A stretch of DNA of 64,000 bases, taken from assembly GCA_900314985.1 (NCBI GenBank), contig OMXL01000002.1:1-64000 (forward strand). The letters run 5' to 3'. The notes under the pieces were generated by a model. The model made no database searches, was not told the origin of the DNA, and worked only from the letters and a program-made list of their open reading frames with translations. Every line of letters begins with the position of its first letter. The first letter of the stretch is position 1. A program made the position numbers and the translations under genes. This document shows positions 15,871-23,997 of this stretch, piece after piece. Origin of the DNA: an uncultured Prevotellaceae bacterium (GTDB taxonomy: Bacteria > Bacteroidota > Bacteroidia > Bacteroidales > Bacteroidaceae).

Positions 15871-16947
15871 ATGAAGCGCGAAGTTTATGAGAGCCAGAAG
15901 GCATTTGCGGGTGAGAAGAAACCGTCAATGCTAAGACGCTGTGTAGGGCACGACTACACAGAGCGCATGATGTATATGGTGACGATGGTAGTTGAAGGGC
16001 GCCACCCGCTGTTTGGTACGGTGGTGGGCCGTAGCGATGCACCAGCAGATAGCACCGAGGCCCCAAGGGTAGAACTGAGCGAACTGGGGCAGCGCGTCGC
16101 AGAGGAGTGGTTGGGCATACCGAAGTACTACCCACAGGTGGAAATCATAGCTCTCCAAATGATGCCTGACCACCTGCACGGCATTATCTTCATCAAGGAG
16201 AAGATGGAGAAAGACCTGAGCCGCATTATCCGTGGCTTTAAGACTGGCTGCAACCGTAGTTATAGGGAGCTGGTTCTAGGTGTTTCGTCTGTTACGTATG
16301 TTGCGACTGAGTCGCAACAAACAGAACCAGAGTCGCAACAAACAGGACGGGCAACGCAGAAGGAAGACCGCACCCACGGGTTCCTCTTTGCCCGCGGCTT
16401 CAACGACAAATTGCTGCTACGCGAAGGCCAGTTGCAACGCTGGCTGGACTACCTGCACGACAACCCACGCCGCCTGTTGATGAAACGCGAACAGCCAGAC
16501 CTGTTCCGCGTGCAGCGTGGCCTGACAGTTGGCAGTCAGCAGGTCTCAGCTATTGGCAACCGTTTCCTGCTGGAGCGTCCCATAAGACTGCAGGTGCAAT
16601 GCTCACGCCGCCTCACCGATGAACAGATAGCAGAGAAGCAGAACGAGTGGCTCGAACAGGCTAGAAGTGGCGCAGTGTTGGTATCGCCCTGCATCTCCAA
16701 GGGTGAGAAGCAGGTGATGCGTGCGGCCTTTGAGGAAGGACTGCCCATCATTGTTCTTCAAGAAAACGGCTTTACAGATTTGGCAAAGCCTGGTGGTAAA
16801 CGTATGGAAGCCTGTGCCCGCGGTCAGCTGTTGTTGATTGCTCCGTGGGAACACCACAACGAGCACCTAACCATTCGTCGTGACCAATGTCTGGCGCTGA
16901 ATGAGCTGTCACGGATAATATGCGAGGGAAAGGGCTCAGTAATCTGA
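15871..16947 (+). CDS. RAYT-type HUH transposase with DprA-like C-terminal domain
   Basis: This 358-residue protein has an N-terminal Y1 transposase domain (about 25-215). It carries the HUH signature MPDHLHG (His101, His103) and the helix WLDYLHDNPRR with the probable nucleophile Tyr194. REP-associated tyrosine transposases of this type act on short palindromes. Residues 225-358 add a second domain: GAVLVSPCISKGEKQVMRA, then LPIIVLQENGF, KPGGKRMEACARGQLLLIAPW. This resembles the Rossmann-like core of DprA/LOG proteins; the assignment is from pattern only. There are no terminal inverted repeats, as expected of RAYTs. A duplicated ESQQT segment lies at residues 147-157. Its substrates may be the palindromes described elsewhere in this window. 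Confidence 0.8.
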   Translation: MKREVYESQKAFAGEKKPSMLRRCVGHDYTERMMYMVTMVVEGRHPLFGTVVGRSDAPADSTEAPRVELSELGQRVAEEWLGIPKYYPQVEIIALQMMPDHLHGIIFIKEKMEKDLSRIIRGFKTGCNRSYRELVLGVSSVTYVATESQQTEPESQQTGRATQKEDRTHGFLFARGFNDKLLLREGQLQRWLDYLHDNPRRLLMKREQPDLFRVQRGLTVGSQQVSAIGNRFLLERPIRLQVQCSRRLTDEQIAEKQNEWLEQARSGAVLVSPCISKGEKQVMRAAFEEGLPIIVLQENGFTDLAKPGGKRMEACARGQLLLIAPWEHHNEHLTIRRDQCLALNELSRIICEGKGSVI

Positions 16948-16950
16948 GTC

Positions 16951-16980
16951 AAAAAAGGCCCAACGGGGGAACCGTTGGGC
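16951..16980 (-). terminator. Terminator of the uronate transporter gene
   Basis: gcccaacgg / ccgttgggc (16980-16972 and 16966-16958) forms a 9-bp stem followed on the minus strand by TTTTTT. It lies between the convergent RAYT and transporter genes. Confidence 0.8.
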
Positions 16981-17004
16981 ACTCTAAATCACTATATTTT
17001 TCTC

Positions 17005-18462
17005 TTACTCTTCAGCAATGACGGGCTTGTACTTTGGCACGAGGGCCTTCATGATGCACCAGCCGATGAGGTAGGCGACGGCACAGAAGGAGAAGACGAC
17101 CATATAGGCGGCGGGCTTGCCTTCGAAGCCCATGACCTGGAAGTGGGCGCCCTGCTCTGCTGCCCAGGTGAAGAAGACACCTGAGCCCATATTGATGGCC
17201 ATAGAGCCGAGACCCCCAATGGCGGTGCCGAGACCTACGATGGTACCGATAGTAGACTTGGGGAACATGTCGCCAATGGTAGAGAAGAGGTTGGCAGACC
17301 ATGCCTGATGACCTGCACCCAGCAAGCCAATGAGCACGGCAGGCCACCAAGCGCTATAGGCACCAAGGGGCTGTGCGAAAAGGCCTAACACGGGGAAGCA
17401 GGCGAAGATGAGCATGGCACGCATGCGACCCAGATAGGGATTCATGCCGCGCTTCTCAACAAAGATTTTAGGCAGGTAACCACCACCAATACTCAGAATG
17501 GTAACGATCGCATAGAGGGTGAAGATGAGTGCGATACCCATGGCAGAGTCAGAGGTATAGCCGTACTGGTCAGAGAAATAGGCGGGTGCCCAGAAGAGGA
17601 AGAACCACCAGACGCCGTCGGTCATGAACTTACCCACGAGGAAGGCCCACGTCTGACGGAAGGTGAAGCACTTGAGGAAGGGGATAGCAGCCTCTTCCTT
17701 CTGCTCCTCACGGTTCTGTACGGTAGCGAGGTCGACATCCTGCTCGATATAGTTCAGCTCAGCCTGGTTGACATACTTGTTCTGGCGAGGCTTCTCATAA
17801 GCCCACATCCACAGTCCCATCCAGACGTAGCCCAAGACACCAATAACGACGAAAGCCATCTCCCAACCCCAGGCACGAGCCAACAGGGGGATAGTGGCAG
17901 GAGCAGCGAGGGCACCAACAGAGGCACCGCTATTGAAGATGGAGGTGGCAAAGGCACGGTCCTTAGCGGGGAAATACTCAGCAGTGGCCTTGATGGCTGC
18001 GGGGAAGTTGCCAGCCTCACCAACGGCGAGAATCATGCGGCACGACAGGAACAGCCATACGGAGATGGTGGCAATGGCGACAGCAGCATCGCTACCTGCC
18101 TGAACGGCACGCAGGGCAGTGATGTCGGCATAGCCCTCGATATTCATCGTTGCCCAGCCACAGCCTGCATGCATGACAGCACCGGTAGACCAGACGAAGA
18201 TGGCGATGAGGTAGCCCTTCTTGGTACCCATCCAATCGATGAACTTACCAGAAAAGATGTTGGCGATGGCATAGAAGGCCGAGAAGAGACCTGTAATAAG
18301 ACCGTAGTCAGCATCTGTCCAGTGGAAGTCGGCAGCAATAAAGTCTTTCCATGTGAGAGACAAGACCTGACGGTCCATGTAGTTGACAGTGGTTGCCAGA
18401 AAGAGCAACGCACAGATGACCCAACGGAAGTTGGACATTTTAGTAGTTGAAATCGGTGTCAT
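17005..18462 (-). CDS. ExuT-like hexuronate MFS transporter
   Basis: A 485-residue major facilitator protein with about 12 membrane segments. The N-terminal NYMDRQVLSLTWKDF motif and the WTDADYGLI region are typical of the ACS family (hexuronate and glucarate transporters such as ExuT). It is likely to import galacturonate or an unsaturated uronate across the inner membrane by proton symport. It lies 10 bp downstream of the kduI gene, forming a pair for uronate uptake and isomerisation, and a polygalacturonase is encoded at 36.3 kb. Residues 235-265 form the cytoplasmic central loop. Exact substrate is inferred. Confidence 0.85.
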   Translation of the reverse strand: MTPISTTKMSNFRWVICALLFLATTVNYMDRQVLSLTWKDFIAADFHWTDADYGLITGLFSAFYAIANIFSGKFIDWMGTKKGYLIAIFVWSTGAVMHAGCGWATMNIEGYADITALRAVQAGSDAAVAIATISVWLFLSCRMILAVGEAGNFPAAIKATAEYFPAKDRAFATSIFNSGASVGALAAPATIPLLARAWGWEMAFVVIGVLGYVWMGLWMWAYEKPRQNKYVNQAELNYIEQDVDLATVQNREEQKEEAAIPFLKCFTFRQTWAFLVGKFMTDGVWWFFLFWAPAYFSDQYGYTSDSAMGIALIFTLYAIVTILSIGGGYLPKIFVEKRGMNPYLGRMRAMLIFACFPVLGLFAQPLGAYSAWWPAVLIGLLGAGHQAWSANLFSTIGDMFPKSTIGTIVGLGTAIGGLGSMAINMGSGVFFTWAAEQGAHFQVMGFEGKPAAYMVVFSFCAVAYLIGWCIMKALVPKYKPVIAEE

Positions 18463-18472
18463 AATATGCTAG

Positions 18473-19447
18473 TTATTTGATGTCGATAACGGGAATGTTG
18501 TCTTTGTCATTGTAGTACAGGTTCTCACCAGCCATACCCCAGATGAAGGTATAGTAGTAGGTGCCGGCAGCAGCATGTATAGACCACTCGGGAGACATGA
18601 TAGCCTGCTCGTTGTGGAGCCATACTACCCTACTCTCCTGCGGTTCACCCATGATGTGGGCGATGGTCTGCTCCTGAGGGAGATTGAAATAGTAGTAGGC
18701 CTCGATGCGGCGACCGTGGGTGTGAGGGGGCATGGTGTTCCATGCGGCACCGGGGTTGAGCTGGGTTAGACCGAGTTGCAACTGACAGGGGCCCTCCTCT
18801 AACACGTCGTTGACGATGAGCTTATAGACAGTGCGGTTGTTACACTCCTCCAGAGAGCCGACAGGTCCCCAGACGGCTGCTTTCAGCGAACCCTTACGAC
18901 CGTCGAGAGTAATCCACTGGGTCTTATAGTGCTGGTGGGCTGTCGCTGAGTTGAGGTAGAACTTGGCAGGCTTGGCGGCATTCTTCGAGCGGAACAGCAC
19001 CTCCTTGTTGACATCTTTGTCCTTGGCGATATGGCCACGACCAATGTACAATGCCTCCTTGGGAGAGAGGGCATACTCCTTGCCGTCGACAATGACGACG
19101 CCGTCGCCCTCACCACAGTTGACGATACCTATCTCGCGATTGTAGAGGAAATACTTGTCCTTGATGCCCGGGTCTACGTCAAGGCCCAGCTCACGGAAGT
19201 TCTCCAGCTTCAGCGTCTTTGTGACTGGCATAGCGCCACCAAAGATGAAGCGGTCGTAGTGGGAATAGGTGAGGTTGATTTCGTCGGCGACCATGACTTT
19301 CTCCATGACGAAACGCTCACGAAGGGTCTTGGTGTCGTAGTGCTTCACGTCTTCTGGATGGCAGGCGGTCTGGAAGTTCACCTTCTGCTGGGCGAAGCCA
19401 TTGGTGATGCTACCCGCAAGCAGTAATAATAGAAATGTCTTTTTCAT
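18473..19447 (-). CDS. kduI: 5-keto-4-deoxyuronate isomerase, exported form
   Basis: This 324-residue protein matches KduI (4-deoxy-L-threo-5-hexosulose-uronate ketol-isomerase) along residues 40-324. The metal ligands HTH (242-244), Glu249 and His291 are visible in [15 protein letters not shown] and the WSIHAAAGT segment. It converts 5-keto-4-deoxyuronate to 3-deoxy-glycero-hexo-2,5-diulosonate in pectin breakdown. Classical KduI is a cytoplasmic protein of about 280 residues; this one begins with a hydrophobic signal peptide ([20 protein letters not shown]) and should act in the periplasm. The ExuT-like gene follows in the same operon. No promoter was recognised in the short upstream gap, where the GxxExxY cassette abuts. 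Confidence 0.9.
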   Translation of the reverse strand: MKKTFLLLLLAGSITNGFAQQKVNFQTACHPEDVKHYDTKTLRERFVMEKVMVADEINLTYSHYDRFIFGGAMPVTKTLKLENFRELGLDVDPGIKDKYFLYNREIGIVNCGEGDGVVIVDGKEYALSPKEALYIGRGHIAKDKDVNKEVLFRSKNAAKPAKFYLNSATAHQHYKTQWITLDGRKGSLKAAVWGPVGSLEECNNRTVYKLIVNDVLEEGPCQLQLGLTQLNPGAAWNTMPPHTHGRRIEAYYYFNLPQEQTIAHIMGEPQESRVVWLHNEQAIMSPEWSIHAAAGTYYYTFIWGMAGENLYYNDKDNIPVIDIK

Positions 19448-19479
19448 ATTGTTTCGTTTTAAATTAATTCGCTGTGTAG

Positions 19480-20037
19480 TTAAGAAAGAAATTGGAATAA
19501 TTGGAATAATTTAATCCAGAAATGAGAATAATATATTTAATCACTATCTTCGATATAGTCCCGATAATTATCTTGCGACAGAAGTACGAAGTCATCATCC
19601 TCTGGCAGATACAGATAGCGTTCGGCACGAAGTCTCTTCTCGCCAAAATTCAGTAAAATGCCTCGATGTTTACCTGTGATGCGCATATAATTAAAGAGCT
19701 GGGCCCTATGATCGGAACTAATTTCCTCTACCGACTTCAGCTCAATGATAACGTTATGATAGAACAAGTCTGCAAAATAACGTTTTTCTAATAGTACGTC
19801 TTTATAAGACAATCTTAGTTCCTTCTCACGTTCAACATCCATCCCACGTTTTTGCATTTCTACGACAAGTGACTCCTGATAGATGGCTTCAGCCATGCCA
19901 CGACCTAAGGTCGCATGCACCTCCATAGCTGCACCGACCACCTCGTATATATCTTTGTATTCTTGTCTTGTCATAGAAATATTATTTATCCCAATTTCTG
20001 GATTTAATTATTCTAATTATGCGAATTTCTTTCTTGA
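19480..20037. mobile_element. GxxExxY cassette bounded by 51-bp inverted repeats
   Basis: Bases 19480-19530 and 19987-20037 are imperfect inverted copies: 51 aligned bases without gaps and only a handful of mismatches by eye. Both begin with (t)aagaaagaaatt and contain aataat and aatccagaaat. They closely bracket the 19537-19974 gene, and the right copy ends exactly at the stop codon of the EIIC gene. This looks like an inserted gene cassette; no transposase is inside. Confidence 0.7.
19537..19974 (-). CDS. GxxExxY family protein
   Basis: A 145-residue protein with the family signature: GRGMAEAIYQESL (the GxxExxY motif), then the long strand-turn region YFADLFYHNVIIELKSVE and ending LNFG..KL-type segment (LLNFGEKRLRAERY). 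The Asp/Glu-Lys pattern (D..Y..IIELKS) is that of PD-(D/E)XK nuclease-fold proteins, to which this family belongs. Its biological role is not established. The gene is enclosed by 51-bp inverted repeats and separates the kduI operon from the EIIC gene, so it may have been inserted. Its A/T content is higher than that of its neighbours. Confidence 0.88.
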   Translation of the reverse strand: MTRQEYKDIYEVVGAAMEVHATLGRGMAEAIYQESLVVEMQKRGMDVEREKELRLSYKDVLLEKRYFADLFYHNVIIELKSVEEISSDHRAQLFNYMRITGKHRGILLNFGEKRLRAERYLYLPEDDDFVLLSQDNYRDYIEDSD

Positions 20038-21411
20038 TTATTCTCCTTGCGATTTCTTTTCTTCACGGACGATGCGCATGCGGTTCCACACCACCATGCC
20101 AATGGTGACGAGGGAGAGGATGGCGGCACCAATCCACTTCAGGTATGCCACACACTTGTAGATGACCCAGCCAAAGAGAGACGAGGCAAAGTCGAGGGCA
20201 CCACCCTCGAAGCCTGCAGGGATGTCAGCAGCCTTGTCGCCCGTCTGCTCAAAGACGGTATGGGCAGCCTGTGTGAAGGCGGGAGCCATATCAGTAACGA
20301 AATAGAGGCCAACGGCAAGGGCTACGAGACCAATGATGAAAGTCTTGACGACATTACCCTTTGTGAAGGGCAGCACCACTGGGAACAGGTAGAACATACC
20401 GGCCAGCGAGGCTAACGGCAGGAACTGGTTGCCTGGGAGCACAACGGCAAGGCCGAGTGCTACAGGGATGAGCAACAGTGACACCACGAGCGTTGTAGGA
20501 TGACCGATAACCACTGCCGGTGACATGCCGATATACACCTTCTTGCCATTGAACTTGCGCTTTACCACCTCTTGTGTTTTCTCCGCGATGGGTTTCAAGC
20601 CCTCGATGAACAGACTCGTAATGCGGGGGATGAGTTCCATGACAGCACCCATAGTGACACCCAAGAACAGAATCTTCTTAATGTCTAACTGTGCCAGCGC
20701 ACCAATCAGCGCACCCACAATGACACCCAACACCAGCGGTTCGCCCAATACGCCAAACTTCTTCTTCAGTCCATCGGCATCGATATTCAAACGGTCGAAA
20801 CCTGGTATCTTGTCGAGTGCCTTGCCAATAACCAGGGCGAAGGGTACAAAACTCTGACAGAAGGGCTGAGGAATCGAGATGCCCTGCCACTCAGGATAGT
20901 ACTCCTGGAACTTGTCGGCGGTGAGGTCGGCCATGACCAGCGTAATGACATAGCAGACGATGGCCGCGAAATAGCCCCACGCCAGTGACTGGTCCATGAC
21001 GAAGTAGGCCACAGCACCAATGAAGGCGAAGTGCCAGTAGTTCCACAGGTCGATATTGACGGTGCGTGTACACTTGGTCAGCACCAACAGGAAGTTGACA
21101 CCCAGACAGATAGGGATAATGAGTGCACCCACGGCCGTATTATACGCTACGGCAGCGGCAGCAGGCCATCCCATATCAAACACCTTGAGTTGCAGGTGGT
21201 ACAATTCACTGATAGCACTCAGGGGTCCGCCAAAGTTGGTCGTGAGCAGGGCTGTGACAATACCTAAGCCCACAAAACCCACACCGACATACAGTCCCGA
21301 CTTGAGTGAGCGACCAAACGACAAACCAATGCAGAGGCCGATAATCGTAAAGAGTATCGGCATCATCACACTGGCTCCTAAGCTAATGATATAGCTGAAA
21401 ACTTGTTCCAT
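20038..21411 (-). CDS. Orphan galactitol-type PTS EIIC permease
   Basis: This 457-residue protein has about 11 membrane segments and matches the EIIC-GAT family (PTS galactitol IIC, GatC-like), for example SVMMPILFTIIGLCIGLSFG and WHFAFIGAVAYFVMDQSL. No EIIA, EIIB, HPr or EI gene is near, and Bacteroidota usually lack a sugar phosphotransferase system, so it probably works as a secondary transporter. Given the neighbouring uronate genes the substrate may be a sugar acid or polyol; this is inference. A TACCTTTG -7 element lies at 21456-21449 on the minus strand. The stop codon abuts the right arm of the GxxExxY cassette. Confidence 0.8.
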   Translation of the reverse strand: MEQVFSYIISLGASVMMPILFTIIGLCIGLSFGRSLKSGLYVGVGFVGLGIVTALLTTNFGGPLSAISELYHLQLKVFDMGWPAAAAVAYNTAVGALIIPICLGVNFLLVLTKCTRTVNIDLWNYWHFAFIGAVAYFVMDQSLAWGYFAAIVCYVITLVMADLTADKFQEYYPEWQGISIPQPFCQSFVPFALVIGKALDKIPGFDRLNIDADGLKKKFGVLGEPLVLGVIVGALIGALAQLDIKKILFLGVTMGAVMELIPRITSLFIEGLKPIAEKTQEVVKRKFNGKKVYIGMSPAVVIGHPTTLVVSLLLIPVALGLAVVLPGNQFLPLASLAGMFYLFPVVLPFTKGNVVKTFIIGLVALAVGLYFVTDMAPAFTQAAHTVFEQTGDKAADIPAGFEGGALDFASSLFGWVIYKCVAYLKWIGAAILSLVTIGMVVWNRMRIVREEKKSQGE

Positions 21412-21465
21412 GAAGACTTGTTTTATCTGTTTTTAAGCGTAGTGTCTGCAAAGGTACAAATAAAA

Positions 21466-21493
21466 AGTGAAAAGTGAAAAGTGAATAGTGAAA
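21466..21493. repeat. Heptamer tract AGTGAAA x4
   Basis: Units agtgaaa, agtgaaa, agtgaat, agtgaaa lie between the EIIC start and the murF-alr stop. They are the reverse complement of the TTCACTA family but in opposite orientation to the tracts at 11.7, 38.2 and 41.3 kb and without an adjacent palindrome. Confidence 0.85.
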
Positions 21494-21513
21494 AATCTTT
21501 ATGCAAACGTTTA

Positions 21514-23997
21514 CTAGTCTTGGAAATAAACCTTCTTGACACGATTGCTGACACCCGTAAGAACCTCGTAAGGGATGGTCTCCAACACATCACTCAGTAC
21601 GGTAACGGGCAGATGTTCACCAAAAATCTCAACACTATCGCCTTCATGGACATTGGGAATATCTGTGACATCTATCATGGCGACATCCATACAGATATTG
21701 CCGACATAGGGTGCCTTCCGACCATTCACCAGACAGTAGCAGGCGCCACGTCCCAAATGACGGTTCAGACCATCAGCATATCCGATAGGAATGGCTGCAA
21801 TAATGCTGTCGCGCGTCAGGACACCCTTGCGGCTATAACCCACCGTTTCCTCCTTGGGAACTTGACGAAGCTGAAGGATGGTGGTCTTCAGCGTTGACAC
21901 CGTTGACAACATACGGTTATCGCGAGGATCAACGCCATAGAGACCGAGACCGAGGCGACACATATCCATCTGACGCTCAGGGAAATGCTCGATGGCGGCA
22001 CTATTGTCCATGTGGCGCAGAATCTTGTGCGAGAAGACGCTCTGCAGCTTCTTGCTGGCCTTGTCAAATATCTCAAACTGCATGGCAGAGAAGTTGTCAA
22101 AGTCGTCACTGTCAGAGCCTACGAAATGGCTGAAGACAGAGCGTGGAATGATGGCATTCTGACCCTTCAGACGACGGATAACCTCGTCGATGTCTTTCTC
22201 GGGGTCAAAGCCGAGACGGTGCATACCAGTATCGAGCTTGATATGTACGGGCCAACCCGTAATACCCTGTTGCTCAGCAGCATGGATGAGGGCATCCATC
22301 AGACGGAACGAATACACCTCGGGTTCGAGGTCGTAGTCGAACATGGTCTTGAAGGCCGTCATCTCAGGGTTCATAATCATGATATTCTGTGTGATGCCGT
22401 TACGACGCAGTGTGACGCCCTCATCGGCAACAGCTACTGCTAGAAAGTCGACGCGATGGTCTTGCAGCGTCTTGGCAACCTCCACAGCACCAGCACCATA
22501 GGCGTCGGCCTTGACCATACATACCAGCTTGGTTTCGGGCTTCAGGAAAGAGCGGTAGTAGTTCAGATTGTCGACCACCGCATTGAGGTTGACCTCCAGG
22601 ATGGTCTCGTGAACTTTCTGCTCCAGCTGTTCGGTGATGCGGTCGAAACCAAAGGCGCGTGCTCCCTTGATGAGGATGACCTCGTCGTGCAACTGGCGGA
22701 AAGCATCGCTCTGCAGGAACTCGTCAGTGGTAGTGAAGAACGTTGAATGTTGAACGTTGAACGTTGAACGTTGAGCAGTGATGCGGGGACCAATGGCAAT
22801 CAATTTGTTGACACCACGCTTCACGCAGAGTGCATTGACCTCGGCATAGAGTTCGGCATCGGCCATACCACTCTGAAAAATATCGCTGAGAATGAGCGTG
22901 CGCTGCTTACCCTCACGGCGTGCCATGAAGTCGAGGGCGATGTCCAGAGAGTTGATGTCGTTGTTGTAGGAGTCGTTGATCAGCAGACAACCATGCTGAC
23001 CCTCCTTCACCTCCAGGCGCATAGCGACAGGTTCCAGACGAGCCATACGCTCCGCCAGTTGTTCGGGGGTAACACCCAGATGAAGCGCCACAGCAGCACA
23101 GGCAAAAGAGCACTGAAGAGAGGCCTCATCGAAGAAAGGCAGCAGGTAGGTTGCGCGCGTACCTTTATATATGTAGGTGACGGAGGTGCCCGACGATGAA
23201 TCGTCGGAAGTAGTGGTTACGGCCTCGATATAGAGCGGTGCCGACTGGTTCTCGCGACTCCAGCCAATCTTCTCGCCCTTGAAACCGGAACGACGGATGC
23301 AACGGCTGATGATATCGTCGTCGCTATTGTAGGCCAGCACCTTGACATGCTGGAACAGTTGCATCTTCTCCATGCATTTCTCCTCCATGGAGCGGAAATT
23401 CTCCTGATGGGCGGTGCCCAGAGAGGTCAACAGACCGATGGTGGGCTGGATGATGTCTGCCAGCGACTCCATCTCGTCGGGCTGACTGATACCAGCCTCA
23501 AAGAGTCCTACCTCCGTCTGTTCGTTGAGCAGCCACACCGACAGCGGCACACCAATCTGCGAGTTATAACTCTTGGGAGAACGGGTCACCGTCATCGATG
23601 GCGACAGCAACTGGTAGAGCCACTCTTTGACCATCGTCTTACCGTTAGAGCCGGTGATGCCGACGATGGGGATGTTAAATTCGTCACGATGGCGCTCGGC
23701 CAGGCGCTGAAGAGCCTCCAATGGTGAAGGGACGACGAGGAAGTTGCAAGCCCCCTCCAACCTCTCCCAAAGGGGGGCGGCATCAGCGGAAACCACGAAG
23801 TTGCGGACGCCACGGCGGTAGAGGTCGGCAATATAGCGATGGCCGTCGTTGCGTGCCGTCTTCAGGGCAAAAAACAGTGTTTCTTCAGGAAAACAAAGGG
23901 AGCGGCTGTCAGTCAGCAGCCATCCAATCTGTGCATCGGCAGTACCAATGCGACGTGCTCCTATGAGCGTAGTGATTTTTTCTATTGTGTAATTCAT
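21514..23997 (-). CDS. MurF-alanine racemase fusion
   Basis: A 827-residue bifunctional enzyme typical of Bacteroidota. Residues 1-455 are MurF (UDP-MurNAc-tripeptide:D-Ala-D-Ala ligase) with the ATP loop GITGSNGKT (113-121) and the INDSYNNDINSLD region. Residues 465-827 are alanine racemase with the PLP lysine in VKADAYGAGA (near 495) and the catalytic Tyr in VGYSRKG. It makes D-Ala and attaches D-Ala-D-Ala to the wall precursor. Two repeat insertions are in frame: a G-rich palindrome encoding APLWERLEGA (about residues 73-83) and five heptamers encoding RSTFNVQHSTF (about 407-418), both in poorly conserved loops. It overlaps the upstream GSCFA gene by ATGA. Confidence 0.94.
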   Translation of the reverse strand: MNYTIEKITTLIGARRIGTADAQIGWLLTDSRSLCFPEETLFFALKTARNDGHRYIADLYRRGVRNFVVSADAAPLWERLEGACNFLVVPSPLEALQRLAERHRDEFNIPIVGITGSNGKTMVKEWLYQLLSPSMTVTRSPKSYNSQIGVPLSVWLLNEQTEVGLFEAGISQPDEMESLADIIQPTIGLLTSLGTAHQENFRSMEEKCMEKMQLFQHVKVLAYNSDDDIISRCIRRSGFKGEKIGWSRENQSAPLYIEAVTTTSDDSSSGTSVTYIYKGTRATYLLPFFDEASLQCSFACAAVALHLGVTPEQLAERMARLEPVAMRLEVKEGQHGCLLINDSYNNDINSLDIALDFMARREGKQRTLILSDIFQSGMADAELYAEVNALCVKRGVNKLIAIGPRITAQRSTFNVQHSTFFTTTDEFLQSDAFRQLHDEVILIKGARAFGFDRITEQLEQKVHETILEVNLNAVVDNLNYYRSFLKPETKLVCMVKADAYGAGAVEVAKTLQDHRVDFLAVAVADEGVTLRRNGITQNIMIMNPEMTAFKTMFDYDLEPEVYSFRLMDALIHAAEQQGITGWPVHIKLDTGMHRLGFDPEKDIDEVIRRLKGQNAIIPRSVFSHFVGSDSDDFDNFSAMQFEIFDKASKKLQSVFSHKILRHMDNSAAIEHFPERQMDMCRLGLGLYGVDPRDNRMLSTVSTLKTTILQLRQVPKEETVGYSRKGVLTRDSIIAAIPIGYADGLNRHLGRGACYCLVNGRKAPYVGNICMDVAMIDVTDIPNVHEGDSVEIFGEHLPVTVLSDVLETIPYEVLTGVSNRVKKVYFQD
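22742..22776. repeat. Heptamer tract GTTGAAC x5 inside murF-alr
   Basis: Units gttgaat, three of gttgaac, and gttgagc (35 bp), the complement of GTTCAAN. It is translated in frame as part of a linker at the MurF-Alr boundary. Confidence 0.85.
23751..23780. repeat. C-rich/G-rich palindromic insert in murF
   Basis: ccccctccaacctctccc-aaa-ggggggcgg: C-rich then G-rich, like the elements at 47.0, 47.1 and 52.4 kb. It is read in frame in the N-terminal domain. Confidence 0.6.
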
